Origin: an uncultured Spartobacteria bacterium
Lineage (GTDB): Bacteria; Verrucomicrobiota; Verrucomicrobiia; Chthoniobacterales; JAATET01
Length of the DNA stretch: 64,000 nucleotides
Direction of reading: 5' to 3'
Assembly: GCA_937901895.1 (NCBI GenBank)
Contig: CALGTD010000108.1
Span: 18,374 to 82,373, forward strand
In this document: piece by piece, positions 17,663 through 26,971 of the stretch
Layout of the letters: each line of letters opens with the position of its first letter
Position numbering within the stretch: the stretch's first letter is position 1
Translations under genes and position numbers: made by a program
Notes under the pieces: model-generated
Databases searched by the model: none
What the model was told of the DNA's origin: nothing
What the model saw: the letters and a program-made list of their open reading frames with translations, nothing else

Positions 17663-20600
17663 ATGGTCCGTTTTGCTGTAGCCCTTTTTCTGGCCTGTTT
17701 TGCGCTTCCCGTTGGCGCCGCTCCATTCATTTCGGAGTTCATGGCGAGCAACAAACGGACGCTGAAGGACGCGGATGGTGAAGCCTCCGACTGGGTGGAG
17801 ATCCATAATCCCGATGCCGAGCCGGTGAATCTCGACGGCTGGTATCTCACCGACAACGCGTCGAATTTCACGAAATGGCGATTCCCGGAGGTGACGATCC
17901 CTCCCAAGGGATATCTCGTGGTTTTCTGCTCCAACAAGAACCGCCGGGTTCCCGGGCAGCAGCTGCATACGAATTTCGCGTTGAGCGCGGGCGGGGAATA
18001 CCTCGGACTCATCGCGCCCGACGGGGTGACACGGGTGAGTGAATTCGCCCCGCAGTTTCCCGAGCAGTTCGAGGATATTTCCTACGGCGTGTCGTCGTCC
18101 ACCGAGACCGTGTTGATGGCGCAGGACGGCACGTCGGTGAAGATTCACGTTCCGACCAGCGCTGTTCTGGGAACGTCGTGGCGCTCGCGGACATTTGATG
18201 ACAGTGGATGGGCCAGTGGCCCGCAGCCGGTCGGCTATTTCAACGTCGGCAAGACTTCGAATCCCGACCTCAGTGCGCTGGTGCGAACGGACATCCGTTC
18301 GCAGATGGCCGGCCAGGCTCGCGGAGCCTACATCCGCCTGAGAATGGAAATTCCCGATCCCACGTCGGTCGAGAAGATCACGCTGCGGATGAGATACGAC
18401 GACGGGTTCGCGGCATTCGTCAACGGTCAGTGGGTGGCCTCGGGGAACGCTCCCGCCGCAAACTCGCTTGCATTCAATTCGTTCTCGCTCGGCGTGCACA
18501 ATCCGAACACGTCGGAGGAGTTCAATCTTTCCAGCGCGATCCCACACCTGGTCGAGGGCACGAACATTCTCGCGATTCATGGATTGAACGAATCCGCCAC
18601 GAGTTCCGACGCATTTTATTTCGCCGAGCTTTCGGTCGTCATGGATACGGGCGTCACGCCCGTGACCGGCTACTTTGCGACTGCGACCCCGGGTGCACGC
18701 AATGGAGGGCCTGAATCCACTCGCCTTCCCCAGACCGTTTCGTTTTCGAGACCTCCCGGTCCGTTCACCTCTCCGTTCTCCCTCGTGCTTTCCGGCGCAG
18801 CCGCCGGGCAGGAGATTCGCTACAACATGGCCGGCCCGAGCGGGAGTCCGGCGGCGACGATCGCGGTCCCGACACTGGCTTCCACCCGCTACACCGGACC
18901 AATCACGATCAACTCGAGCACGATCATCCGGGCCGCCGTGTTCGATCCGGTCACCGGGCAGCGCGGAGAATCGGTGACGTTGCACTACCCCCTGCTGGAA
19001 ACTGCCTTGAACAGCAATAACACGTCAAATTTCACCTCCACGCTCCCGATCGTCGTGGTCGACAGCCACGGGGGAGGCGCTCCGAACACCTCGACCTACA
19101 AGACCTCGCTATTCCATCTCTTCGAACCGACGGGCGGGCTTGCCTCGTTGAGCGTGACGCCTTCGCTGTCTACGCGTGCGGGATTGCGTGTGCGGGGATC
19201 GAGTTCCGCCAACTTCCCGAAGAAAAGCTACCGCATGGAGACATGGGACGAAAGGAACGAGGATGCCTCGCACTCATTGTTGGGAATGGCTGCGGATGGG
19301 GATTGGATCCTCACCGGCACGTGGGGATACGATGACACGCACATTCACAATGCCTTCGTTTTCGAGCTTTCGCGGCGGATGGGGCGGTGGGCTCCGCGGA
19401 CACGGTTCGTGGAGATGTTCTTCAATACGAATGGCGGCAAGCTCGATTATGCCGATTACGCAGGCATCTACACGCTGACCGAGCGCATCGAGTCCGGAAA
19501 GGACCGGGTCGACATCGAGCCGATCGGACCGCAGGATAATGCCGGCGACGCCCTGACCGGCGGTTACATTTTCAAGATCGATCGATCGGATGCCGACGAA
19601 GTGAGCTGGCGGACAAGTCGCGGAATCCCGAATCCGGAAAGCGGCCAGAGCCTGGTGATCGTGGAGCCGGATGTCGACGACGACACCAGCGAGCAGATCG
19701 CTTACCTGAAGGGGCTCGTGCAGACGTTCGAGGACACGCTGTATGGCGAGCGAAGCGCCGGGTTCGCGACGAGAAACTACCGAAGGTTCATCGACGTGCC
19801 GGCGTGGATCGACCATCACGTGTTGTCGACCCTCGTTTACGATGTCGATGGGCTCCGGCTCAGCGCCTTTTTCCACAAGGATCGAAACGGGAAGATCAAG
19901 GCCGGCCCGGTGTGGGATTTCGACCGCTCGCTGGGTTCCGACGACGGCCGTGACCAGAATCCGCGCTCCTGGAACGCAATCGAGTATTTCTTCAATCGCG
20001 ACTGGTGGGGATATTTGTTTCAGGACGCGGAATTCGTGCAGGAATGGGTCGATCGGTGGTGGGAGCTGCGCGGCGATACCCTCTCGAACGCGAATCTCGT
20101 CGCGCTGGCCGACGCGCTTGGCGCGCAGATTGGCAACACGATCGGTGCACGGGACGCGGCCCGATGGCCCGGCGGCGGAACCGGGGGCAATACGTTCGTA
20201 AGCGGAAGCCACTCCGGCGAGATCGCCCGTATGAAGACATGGCTGACTTCGACAACCCCCGGCAGTCTGGGGCGCGCGCCGTGGTTGGACACGCTGATTC
20301 CCCGCCCTCCGACCGCGTCACTGGAAAGCGGTGTTGTCTCTCCCGGGACGGTCGTGACGCTGACCGGAGAGGACACGATTTTCTACCGCACGGACGGCAC
20401 GGATCCCCGGCCTTACGGTGGAGCGATAGCGACGACGGCGCCGGCCTATACCAGTCCCCTCACGATCAATGAAACAACGATCCTGGCTGCGAGGCGGCGG
20501 GGACTTTACAATCCCTTCCCCGCTGGGGCGGGGACCAGATGGAGCGCGCCACTGGTGCGCGTGTGGCTGGTGAACGAGGCGTTTGCCGAGGCCGGTGATA

Positions 20601-21466
20601 TCGAGGTAAGCGAAATCCATTTCCGGCCGACGGCTCCGACAGCCGAGGAAAAGGCATTGGTATTCGAGCCTTCCGCGAACGACTTCGAATATCTCGAGCT
20701 GCGAAATGTCGGCAGCCGCGTCGTGAACACGTTCGAGCTGGAATTCGTCGAGGGCAAACCGTTCCGTCGGTTGAAGCTTGCGCCTCTGAGTCTCGCGCCG
20801 GGCGAGATCGCGCTGGTGGTGCGGGATCGCGATGCCTTCGAGGCTCGATACGGGACGGCGTTGAGCTCGCGGATCGTCGGCGAGTGGGGACGCGATGGAG
20901 CGCTCTCGAACAGCGGCGAGGAAATCGAACTCCGCGCGCGCAATGGCAGCGTCGTGCAGACACTGACGTATGAGTCCGGAATTGCACCCGGAGCGTCGTG
21001 GAATCGTGTGGGAGGATCCTGGATCGCGGACGCGCCGTCGCCCGGCAGCTTCGGGCCGACCTACGCGCAGTGGAAGAGCTATTACTTCCCGGACGGCGCA
21101 GGGGATGCCGGCGGGGATGGCGAGGAGGACGATCCCGACATGGACCGGGTCGCCAACCGGAGGGAATATGCCCGTGGAACGAATCCGCTCGTGACCGACA
21201 GCGCAGTGGATCTGGATCCCGTGATCGAGGGAATCAACGACGGGACGGGCCGCAACTTCCGGTTGCGCTACAGGCGCCCGATTAATCGTCCGGACGCGCG
21301 CTTCCAGGTCGAGAAGACCACGGATTTCGTGACATGGACACCCGTCGAAGACGCTGCGGTCTCGACCTCGGGCGGCTTGGAAACGCGCGAGGCGATCGTG
21401 TCGATGGACGATGCGGGTGAGCCCGCGTCGATCTTCCTGCGCGTGCGGGAATCCATTGCGGAGTGA
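17663..21466 (+). CDS. Large secreted protein with lamin-tail and CotH-kinase domains
   Basis: The 1,267-residue protein has a signal peptide (MVRFAVALFLACFALPVGA). A first lamin-tail domain spans about 20-115 (FISEFMASNKRTLKDADGE, WVEIHNPD, LDGWYLTDN). A CotH-like region spans about 440-800 (FPKKSYRMETWDERNED, TLTERIESGKDRVDIEPI, GPVWDFDRSLGSDDGRD). A hexosaminidase-C-like/FN3 segment (IFYRTDGTDPRPYG) follows, then a second lamin-tail region (YLELRNVGSRVVNT) and a C-terminal acidic calcium-type motif (DPDMDRVANRREYARGTNP). CotH kinases phosphorylate secreted proteins in spore formers; here the target is unknown. Multi-domain proteins of this kind are frequent in Verrucomicrobiota and Planctomycetota. 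The gene appears to stand alone. Confidence 0.85.
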   Translation: MVRFAVALFLACFALPVGAAPFISEFMASNKRTLKDADGEASDWVEIHNPDAEPVNLDGWYLTDNASNFTKWRFPEVTIPPKGYLVVFCSNKNRRVPGQQLHTNFALSAGGEYLGLIAPDGVTRVSEFAPQFPEQFEDISYGVSSSTETVLMAQDGTSVKIHVPTSAVLGTSWRSRTFDDSGWASGPQPVGYFNVGKTSNPDLSALVRTDIRSQMAGQARGAYIRLRMEIPDPTSVEKITLRMRYDDGFAAFVNGQWVASGNAPAANSLAFNSFSLGVHNPNTSEEFNLSSAIPHLVEGTNILAIHGLNESATSSDAFYFAELSVVMDTGVTPVTGYFATATPGARNGGPESTRLPQTVSFSRPPGPFTSPFSLVLSGAAAGQEIRYNMAGPSGSPAATIAVPTLASTRYTGPITINSSTIIRAAVFDPVTGQRGESVTLHYPLLETALNSNNTSNFTSTLPIVVVDSHGGGAPNTSTYKTSLFHLFEPTGGLASLSVTPSLSTRAGLRVRGSSSANFPKKSYRMETWDERNEDASHSLLGMAADGDWILTGTWGYDDTHIHNAFVFELSRRMGRWAPRTRFVEMFFNTNGGKLDYADYAGIYTLTERIESGKDRVDIEPIGPQDNAGDALTGGYIFKIDRSDADEVSWRTSRGIPNPESGQSLVIVEPDVDDDTSEQIAYLKGLVQTFEDTLYGERSAGFATRNYRRFIDVPAWIDHHVLSTLVYDVDGLRLSAFFHKDRNGKIKAGPVWDFDRSLGSDDGRDQNPRSWNAIEYFFNRDWWGYLFQDAEFVQEWVDRWWELRGDTLSNANLVALADALGAQIGNTIGARDAARWPGGGTGGNTFVSGSHSGEIARMKTWLTSTTPGSLGRAPWLDTLIPRPPTASLESGVVSPGTVVTLTGEDTIFYRTDGTDPRPYGGAIATTAPAYTSPLTINETTILAARRRGLYNPFPAGAGTRWSAPLVRVWLVNEAFAEAGDIEVSEIHFRPTAPTAEEKALVFEPSANDFEYLELRNVGSRVVNTFELEFVEGKPFRRLKLAPLSLAPGEIALVVRDRDAFEARYGTALSSRIVGEWGRDGALSNSGEEIELRARNGSVVQTLTYESGIAPGASWNRVGGSWIADAPSPGSFGPTYAQWKSYYFPDGAGDAGGDGEEDDPDMDRVANRREYARGTNPLVTDSAVDLDPVIEGINDGTGRNFRLRYRRPINRPDARFQVEKTTDFVTWTPVEDAAVSTSGGLETREAIVSMDDAGEPASIFLRVRESIAE

Positions 21467-21515
21467 TCGCGTGAAGGGGGTTGCCGCGGGCATTGGCGCG
21501 GGATAGAACCCCGCG

Positions 21516-22466
21516 ATGCGCGACGAGCTTCCCCGCATCGATCTTCACCGTCACCTCGATGGCAATGTCCGGCTCGAAACGATTCTCGAGCTTGGATTGG
21601 GTCACGGACTTCCGCTGCCGGCGACGACGATCGAGGAACTGCGTCCCCATGTGGTGGTGACGGAACCGGTTCCGGGATTGCTGCCCTTTCTGGCCAAGTT
21701 CGAATGGATGGTGGGCGTGCTCGTGGACGAGGCCGCCTGCCGTCGCGTCGCGTATGAAAATGTCGAGGATGCGAAGTGTGAGGGGCTGGATTCCCTTGAG
21801 CTGCGGTTCAGTCCGGTCTTCATGGCACGGCCGCATGGGCTCGTTCCGCAGGCGGTGGTGGAGGCGGTGATTGACGGCGTGGTGGCGGGCGCGCGCGACT
21901 TCGGGGTGCCGGTGAAGTTGATTGGAATCCTCAGCCGGACCTTTGGCGCGCAATCGTGCGCCGAGGAACTCGATGCGCTGCTGGCGTGCCGGGAGGGATT
22001 GGTGGCGATCGACCTTGCAGGAGATGAGGGAAATTTCCCGCCGCACATGTTCGTCGAGCACTTTCGTCGGGTGCGCGATGCCGGACTCGGAGTGACGATT
22101 CATGCCGGCGAGGCCGGCGGTGCGGAGGGAATCTGGTCCGCGATTCGCGATCTCGGCGCGACACGCATCGGACACGCGGTCCGCGCGATCGATGATCCGG
22201 CGCTGATGGACTACCTCGGCGAACATCGCATCGGCATCGAGTGCAACCTGACGAGCAATGTGCAGACGAGCACGGTGCCCGATTTCGCGAGCCATCCGCT
22301 GCAGGTCTTCCTTGAGCGTGGACTGCTTGCGACGATCAACACGGACGACCCGGGCATCAGCGGCATCGATCTTGCGCATGAATACGAGGTCGCCGCGCCG
22401 GCGGCGGGATTGAACGCGGACCAAATCGCGCAGGCCCGAAGAAACGCGGCGTTGATTGCGTTTTGA
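21516..22466 (+). CDS. add: Adenosine deaminase
   Basis: The 316-residue metallohydrolase converts adenosine to inosine in purine salvage. Zinc ligands and catalytic residues are visible in order: DLHRHLDG near the N-terminus, VTIHAGEAGG (His ligand and catalytic Glu), RIGHAVRAIDDP and INTDDPGIS. The length is a little below the usual 330-350. It lies 49 bases after the LTD/CotH gene, but nothing links the two functionally. Confidence 0.93.
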   Translation: MRDELPRIDLHRHLDGNVRLETILELGLGHGLPLPATTIEELRPHVVVTEPVPGLLPFLAKFEWMVGVLVDEAACRRVAYENVEDAKCEGLDSLELRFSPVFMARPHGLVPQAVVEAVIDGVVAGARDFGVPVKLIGILSRTFGAQSCAEELDALLACREGLVAIDLAGDEGNFPPHMFVEHFRRVRDAGLGVTIHAGEAGGAEGIWSAIRDLGATRIGHAVRAIDDPALMDYLGEHRIGIECNLTSNVQTSTVPDFASHPLQVFLERGLLATINTDDPGISGIDLAHEYEVAAPAAGLNADQIAQARRNAALIAF

Positions 22467-22588
22467 CGGCTTGCGAACCGCGAAATCCGACGCCGGAAAG
22501 TAGAAAACGCCGCGCATGCGCGTTCATCATGGTTTTGCCATCCCCCTCCAACGTCCCGACCGTCGTCCGGCGTGCGAAAAAATTTCCG

Positions 22589-22972
22589 TCAGTTTCTTGT
22601 CCGGTGGCAAATCTCGAGCCGATTGCCGAAGGGGTCCTCGAAGAAGACGGCATAGTAGTAGCCCTCACCCTCGCAGTCGTCGGGGCCCTCGATGTTTTTC
22701 GCACCGATTTCGCGCAGGAGCGGCACGAAGGCGTCAACCGCTGCATTGGATTCCGCCCAGAACGCGATGCGGTTCTCGTTCGGCACGAAGTCGCGTGATT
22801 CGATAAACCCGAAGAATTCCGAGGGATCGCCCGGAGCGTTCCAGCTGATCCAGCCGGCCGGAACATCCTGCCATTGCGTGAATCCCATAGCGGGAAGCAG
22901 ACGGTCGTAAAAGGCGCGAGCCGCAGGGAGATTCGGCACGCGGAGGTCGATGTGATCGAAGATGCGACCCAT
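22589..22972 (-). CDS. VOC superfamily (glyoxalase/bleomycin-resistance fold) protein
   Basis: The 127-residue single-domain protein has the paired beta-alpha-beta-beta-beta pattern: FDHIDLRVPNLPAARAFYDRLL at the start, RIAFWAESNAAVDAFV in the middle and YYYAVFFEDPFGNRLEICHR at the end. The metal ligand positions His and Glu are present (HIDLRV, LEICH). Members are dioxygenases, isomerases or resistance proteins. No substrate can be assigned. Confidence 0.82.
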   Translation of the reverse strand: MGRIFDHIDLRVPNLPAARAFYDRLLPAMGFTQWQDVPAGWISWNAPGDPSEFFGFIESRDFVPNENRIAFWAESNAAVDAFVPLLREIGAKNIEGPDDCEGEGYYYAVFFEDPFGNRLEICHRTRN

Positions 22973-23016
22973 GACTCGGATTCAAGCCGCGGGGCCGGTC
23001 CGGGAAAAGGAAACAA

Positions 23017-23289
23017 TCACCTCGGTTGAACGACGACCACGGGTGTGACGGTTGCCGGCCGGGAGCGCAATGTTGCCTGGATGGTGGAGAGCTGGTGGTT
23101 CATCCGCCGTTGGTTGAGGGTGGACTGGACCTGGTTGAGGAGTTGCTGACCCGACTGCGAGGACGGGGGCGTGAGGGGCGAGACGACCGTCGAGGGCGAC
23201 GGCTTCTGGACGACAACGATAGGAGGATTCGCGATCGCGGAGCCGGACGTCACTGCGGCGATCAGCGGGGCGAGGAAGCGCGCGATCAT
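23017..23289 (-). CDS. Small secreted hypothetical protein, 90 residues
   Basis: An N-terminal signal peptide (MIARFLAPLIAAVTSGSAIA) precedes a Pro/Ser/Gln-rich segment and a helical stretch (QQLLNQVQSTLNQRRMNHQL). I do not recognise a family. It lies 29 bases downstream of the LarA-like gene on the same strand and may be the last gene of the uronate transcript. Confidence 0.5.
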   Translation of the reverse strand: MIARFLAPLIAAVTSGSAIANPPIVVVQKPSPSTVVSPLTPPSSQSGQQLLNQVQSTLNQRRMNHQLSTIQATLRSRPATVTPVVVVQPR

Positions 23290-23318
23290 GAATCAACCTA
23301 CGCCCGAACCGCAGGACT

Positions 23319-24605
23319 TCAATTCTTCGATCCTCCCGCCCATGCCGGTTGTTCCTGCAGATGGAAGAGGCGTTCGCCCGCCTTCGGGACCAGAAGGATG
23401 CCTTCGCCTTCGCGATCGGCGAAATCGGCCGGATCGATCGTCGCGGGGTCCCGCCAGTCGAGATTGATGGACTCACAGATTTCCTTCGGAATCTGCGAGG
23501 CGAGCGTCACGCGGATGCGGCATTGCTCGACGCCATTTTCGAAGGTTCCGATTCCGCGAACGTGCGTGGAATGGGCGATGACGCCCCACGGGAAGTTCTT
23601 GAAGCGGTCCCACTGGGCCAGGAAATAGTCGCGGCAGTGGTAGCCGATTTCCCGGATGAGGTGGCCGTGCACTTCGGAGATTTCGCGGAGGTGCGGCGCG
23701 TAGATGATCAGCTCGCCTCCGTCGGCGACGACCGGCTCGAGTTTATACATGCACTTTCCGGCGACCCAGAGTTCGTCATACATGGGCGGCGCGCAGGAGA
23801 GCACGGTATGGAATGGGTGGTCCTTTCGTGTGATGTGAATCCGTGAGGACAGGTCGCTGGCAGCATCCCACGCGCTCTCCGGCGTGCCTGCGAAAAGTCC
23901 GGAAAATCGCGGCCCGTCCACCACCGCTGCGAGGCAGAGGCGTTCCTGGCGGATGAAGGAGGCGGCCCGGTCGACGACCTTTCGCACCGGCGTCCACTTG
24001 TTGCCGATGATCATTGGATTGGTGACGACGGCGCCGAGCCAGTGAAAGAAGTTCAGAATTTCGGGGCCGCCGATTCCGGGGAAGAAATACTTGTTTCCAC
24101 CCGAGAAGCCGACGACCTCGTGAGGAAAAACGGGACCGACCACGAGCAGGGTGTCGTAGTTTTCGACGAGGCGGTTGATGTGCACCGGCACGTCCATTCC
24201 GAAGAGCCCGCCGGAGAGGTCGCGGATCTCGTCCGCCGGGATCACGCCGATCTCCTCGAGTGTCGCGGGCTGATCCCACGTGTGATTGAAGACGCGCACC
24301 GAGGAAAACTCCGTGGCGCGTTCCGCCGCCGTCAGCTCGAGGCGGGCGTTGATGGCCTCCTCGGTCATCGGCGGATGCGTGCCCAGCGCAATGATGACGT
24401 CAAAGGCCCGTGTCACCTCGCGCAGACGGCGGTGCAATCCCTTGAACAGCGTGCCGATCGGAGCGGTGCGTGTGCCGTCCGGAACAATGACGAGCAGGCG
24501 CTTCCCGGCGAAGTCGTTTGCCGCAACGAAGCCGTCCAGCACCGCGTCGATTTGAGAAGCAGAGAGGGAGGCCTCGCCGTCTGCGATTGCGAAGGGGATT
24601 TTCAT
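23319..24605 (-). CDS. LarA-family nickel-dependent racemase/epimerase homologue
   Basis: The 428-residue protein fits the DUF2088/LarA fold. The residues that hold the nickel-pincer cofactor and do catalysis in Lactobacillus plantarum LarA have clear counterparts with the same spacing: Arg46 (DGTRTAP), His77 (GTHPPMTEE), His162 (FPHEVVGFSGGNK), Lys172 and His188 (FHWLG). LarA homologues act on 2-hydroxy acids other than lactate, including sugar acids. The gene overlaps a mannonate-type dehydrogenase by one base and diverges from uxaC and a hexuronate transporter. A sugar-acid substrate is therefore more likely than lactate; that is inference. The cofactor genes larB, larC and larE are not in the window. 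Confidence 0.82.
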   Translation of the reverse strand: MKIPFAIADGEASLSASQIDAVLDGFVAANDFAGKRLLVIVPDGTRTAPIGTLFKGLHRRLREVTRAFDVIIALGTHPPMTEEAINARLELTAAERATEFSSVRVFNHTWDQPATLEEIGVIPADEIRDLSGGLFGMDVPVHINRLVENYDTLLVVGPVFPHEVVGFSGGNKYFFPGIGGPEILNFFHWLGAVVTNPMIIGNKWTPVRKVVDRAASFIRQERLCLAAVVDGPRFSGLFAGTPESAWDAASDLSSRIHITRKDHPFHTVLSCAPPMYDELWVAGKCMYKLEPVVADGGELIIYAPHLREISEVHGHLIREIGYHCRDYFLAQWDRFKNFPWGVIAHSTHVRGIGTFENGVEQCRIRVTLASQIPKEICESINLDWRDPATIDPADFADREGEGILLVPKAGERLFHLQEQPAWAGGSKN

Positions 24606-25405
24606 CAGATGGTCTGGGAGAGGAATCCGCCGTCCACCCGAATGTCCGCCCCGGTGACGAAGCTCGAGGCGCGATGGGACGCCAGGAAGACGGTGGCACC
24701 GGCAAGTTCGTCCGGATTTCCAAAGCGCGCCATCGGCGTGTGTGCAAGAATCGAAGCGGCCCGCGGGGTGGGGGTGCCATCCTCGTTGAAGAGGAGCCGG
24801 CGGTTCTGTTCGGCGGGAAAGAAGCCCGGAGTGATCGAGTTCACGCGAACGCCGCGCGGTGCCCATTCGCGGGCGAGAAATTGCGTGAGGCTGAGGACGG
24901 CGGCCTTTGCGGCCGAGTAGGACACGACGCGCGAGAGTGGAAGGTGCGCGGAGACGCTTGCGATGTTGATGATGCTGCCGCGACAGCGTTCCGCCATGGC
25001 GGAGCCAAATTCCTGGCAGGGAAGAAGGGCGCCACCGACAAGATTCAGATCGAAGTTTGCGCGCCAGTCGTCGGCATCGATGTTCTCGAACGGATTCTCC
25101 GGCGTCACGGTCACCTTGGGATCATTGCCGCCGGCGGCGTTCACGAGAATCGTCGGCGCGCCGACCCCGGCCGAGATGGCGGCGTGCGCTTCGGCGAGGC
25201 TTTGCCTGGACATGGCGTCGACGCGAAAGAACGTGCCTCCAATTTCTTTCGCGTAGGCCTCACCCCGTTCCACCGACCGCCCACAGACGGCGACCTTTGC
25301 ACCGGCTTCCGCAAGCGCCGCGGCCATGCGGCCGCCCAGCACACCGGTCGCGCCGATCACGACGGCAATTTCGTTTTCGAGGGAAAAGAGGGGTGAGGAT
25401 GACAT
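24605..25405 (-). CDS. SDR oxidoreductase, probable D-mannonate (fructuronate) oxidoreductase
   Basis: The 266-residue short-chain dehydrogenase has cofactor motif GATGVLGGRMA, the NAAGG strand motif, catalytic Ser in IASVSAHLP and the YSAAK tetrad. The segment PGFFPAEQN followed by TPTPRAASILAHTPMARFG matches what I know of the SDR-type D-mannonate oxidoreductases, which interconvert fructuronate and mannonate with NAD(H). Context agrees: uxaC makes fructuronate from glucuronate and lies divergently 142 bases away. It overlaps the LarA-like gene by one base. A related sugar-acid substrate remains possible. Confidence 0.8.
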   Translation of the reverse strand: MSSSPLFSLENEIAVVIGATGVLGGRMAAALAEAGAKVAVCGRSVERGEAYAKEIGGTFFRVDAMSRQSLAEAHAAISAGVGAPTILVNAAGGNDPKVTVTPENPFENIDADDWRANFDLNLVGGALLPCQEFGSAMAERCRGSIINIASVSAHLPLSRVVSYSAAKAAVLSLTQFLAREWAPRGVRVNSITPGFFPAEQNRRLLFNEDGTPTPRAASILAHTPMARFGNPDELAGATVFLASHRASSFVTGADIRVDGGFLSQTI

Positions 25406-25461
25406 GACGGCGGATTCTTGCGGGGGGATGCCGCCGCGTCCATTCCGGAGATGAGAAAAAA

Positions 25462-25519
25462 GGTCGATTCAGGCAAGGTTTTCGACCGACAAAGCTTGAT
25501 GTCGCGCGTTGGTCCGACA
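25462..25519. promoter_or_regulatory. Paired inverted repeats between divergent uronate genes
   Basis: GGTCGA (25462-25467) and TCGACC (25482-25487) are a perfect inverted pair with a 14-base spacer. TGTCG (25500-25504) and CGACA (25515-25519) form a second pair with a 10-base spacer. Both lie in the 142-base gap between the SDR and uxaC starts, where a uronate-responsive repressor of the LacI or GntR type would be expected to bind. No regulator gene adjoins. Confidence 0.3.
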
Positions 25520-25547
25520 ACACTCCCCGCCGATTTCCCTCCCCTCC

Positions 25548-26948
25548 ATGCCGTTTGTTCATCCGGAATTCCTGCTCACGACGTCCATCGCCCGCCGGCT
25601 TTTTCACGAGGTTGCCGGGCCGCTGCCGATCATCGACTACCATTGTCATCTGCCGCCCCGCGAGGTTGCCGAAGACCGCCGTTTTTCCAATCTCACGGAG
25701 ATCTGGCTCGAGGGCGATCACTACAAATGGCGCGCGTTGCGGACCAATGGCATCGAGGAGCGATTGATCACAGGCGATGCCGATCCGAAGGAAAAATTTC
25801 TCGCATGGGCACGCACGACGCCGATGACCCTGCGCAATCCGCTGTATCATTGGACGCATCTCGAGCTGGCGCGCTATTTCGACATCCACGATCTCCTCGA
25901 TGAGGAATCCGCGGAGTCAATCTGGGAGCGCGCCAACGCGAAGCTCGCGGAGCCGGAGTTTTCCGCGCGCGGCATCCTCGAAAAATTCAAGGTCGAGGTG
26001 GTGGGAACGACGGATGATCCCACGGACACGCTCGAATGGCATGCGATGTGCCGGGACCTGCCGACGAAGGTGCTGCCGACTTTTCGGCCCGACCGCGCGT
26101 GTGCGATCGATACAGGCGACGAGTGGAACGCGTGGGTCGATCTGCTCGCGGAGCGGAGTGGAATGTCGATCGAGACGTCCGACGACTTCTTTGCCGCGCT
26201 CGAGAAGAGGCATGATTTCTTTCATGAGATGGGAGGACGACTGTCGGACCACGGAACCGGCCGGTTTCCATTCGCCTCCGCGACGGACGGCGAGATCGCG
26301 ACGATTTTCCGCGAGGCGCGGGCGGGAGCGACGATTTCGCCGGAGCAGGCGGAAAAGTTTGCCACGCGCGTGTTGCTCGAGACGGGACGCTGGAATGCCG
26401 CCAGGGGGTGGACGATGCAGCTTCACGTCGGAGCGTTGCGCAACAACCGCTCCGCGATTCTGCGAACGATCGGTCGTGATGCCGGATGTGATTCCATTGG
26501 CTCGTGGTCGCACGCGGAGCAGATTTCCCGTTTCCTCGACGCGCTGGATTCGGAGGGCAGGCTGCCGCGCACGATCCTCTACAACCTGAATCCTGCCGAC
26601 AACTACGTCTTCGCGACGATGATCGGGAACTTCCAGGACGGATCGATTCCCGGAAAGGTGCAGTTCGGCTCCGGCTGGTGGTTTCTCGATCAGCGTCAGG
26701 GCATCGAGTGGCAGCTCGACGCGCTGTCGAATTGCGGACTGCTCAGCCGTTTCGTCGGCATGATCACCGATTCGCGGTCATTCCTGTCGTATCCGCGTCA
26801 TGAATATTTCCGTCGCGTGCTTTGCGAGTTGATTGGTCGCGATGTGGCTTGTGGAAGCCTCCCCGATGACTTCAGGATGCTCGCCCGACTCGTCGAAGGA
26901 GTTTGCTACGGCAACGCCCGGAAATTCTTCGGCATTTTCCCCAACTGA
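25548..26948 (+). CDS. uxaC: Glucuronate isomerase
   Basis: The 466-residue enzyme of the amidohydrolase superfamily isomerises D-glucuronate to D-fructuronate (and galacturonate to tagaturonate). Family landmarks are IDYHCHLPPREVAEDRRFSN near the N-terminus, WHAMCRDLPTKVLPTFRPD, TMQLHVGALRNNR, and GSGWWFLDQRQG with LSYPRHEYFRRVL toward the end. The ATG at 25548 was chosen since the upstream codons are not conserved. It precedes the MFS hexuronate transporter by 23 bases and should be co-transcribed with it. Confidence 0.95.
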   Translation: MPFVHPEFLLTTSIARRLFHEVAGPLPIIDYHCHLPPREVAEDRRFSNLTEIWLEGDHYKWRALRTNGIEERLITGDADPKEKFLAWARTTPMTLRNPLYHWTHLELARYFDIHDLLDEESAESIWERANAKLAEPEFSARGILEKFKVEVVGTTDDPTDTLEWHAMCRDLPTKVLPTFRPDRACAIDTGDEWNAWVDLLAERSGMSIETSDDFFAALEKRHDFFHEMGGRLSDHGTGRFPFASATDGEIATIFREARAGATISPEQAEKFATRVLLETGRWNAARGWTMQLHVGALRNNRSAILRTIGRDAGCDSIGSWSHAEQISRFLDALDSEGRLPRTILYNLNPADNYVFATMIGNFQDGSIPGKVQFGSGWWFLDQRQGIEWQLDALSNCGLLSRFVGMITDSRSFLSYPRHEYFRRVLCELIGRDVACGSLPDDFRMLARLVEGVCYGNARKFFGIFPN

Positions 26949-26971
26949 ATTTCGCTTCCCGGAGCAACACA

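Noticed and set aside
24606..24866. N-terminal extension of the LarA-like protein
   Set aside because: The extra 87 residues lie over the SDR gene and are low-complexity; the LarA family starts at the MKIPF Met, whose ATG overlaps the SDR stop by one base.
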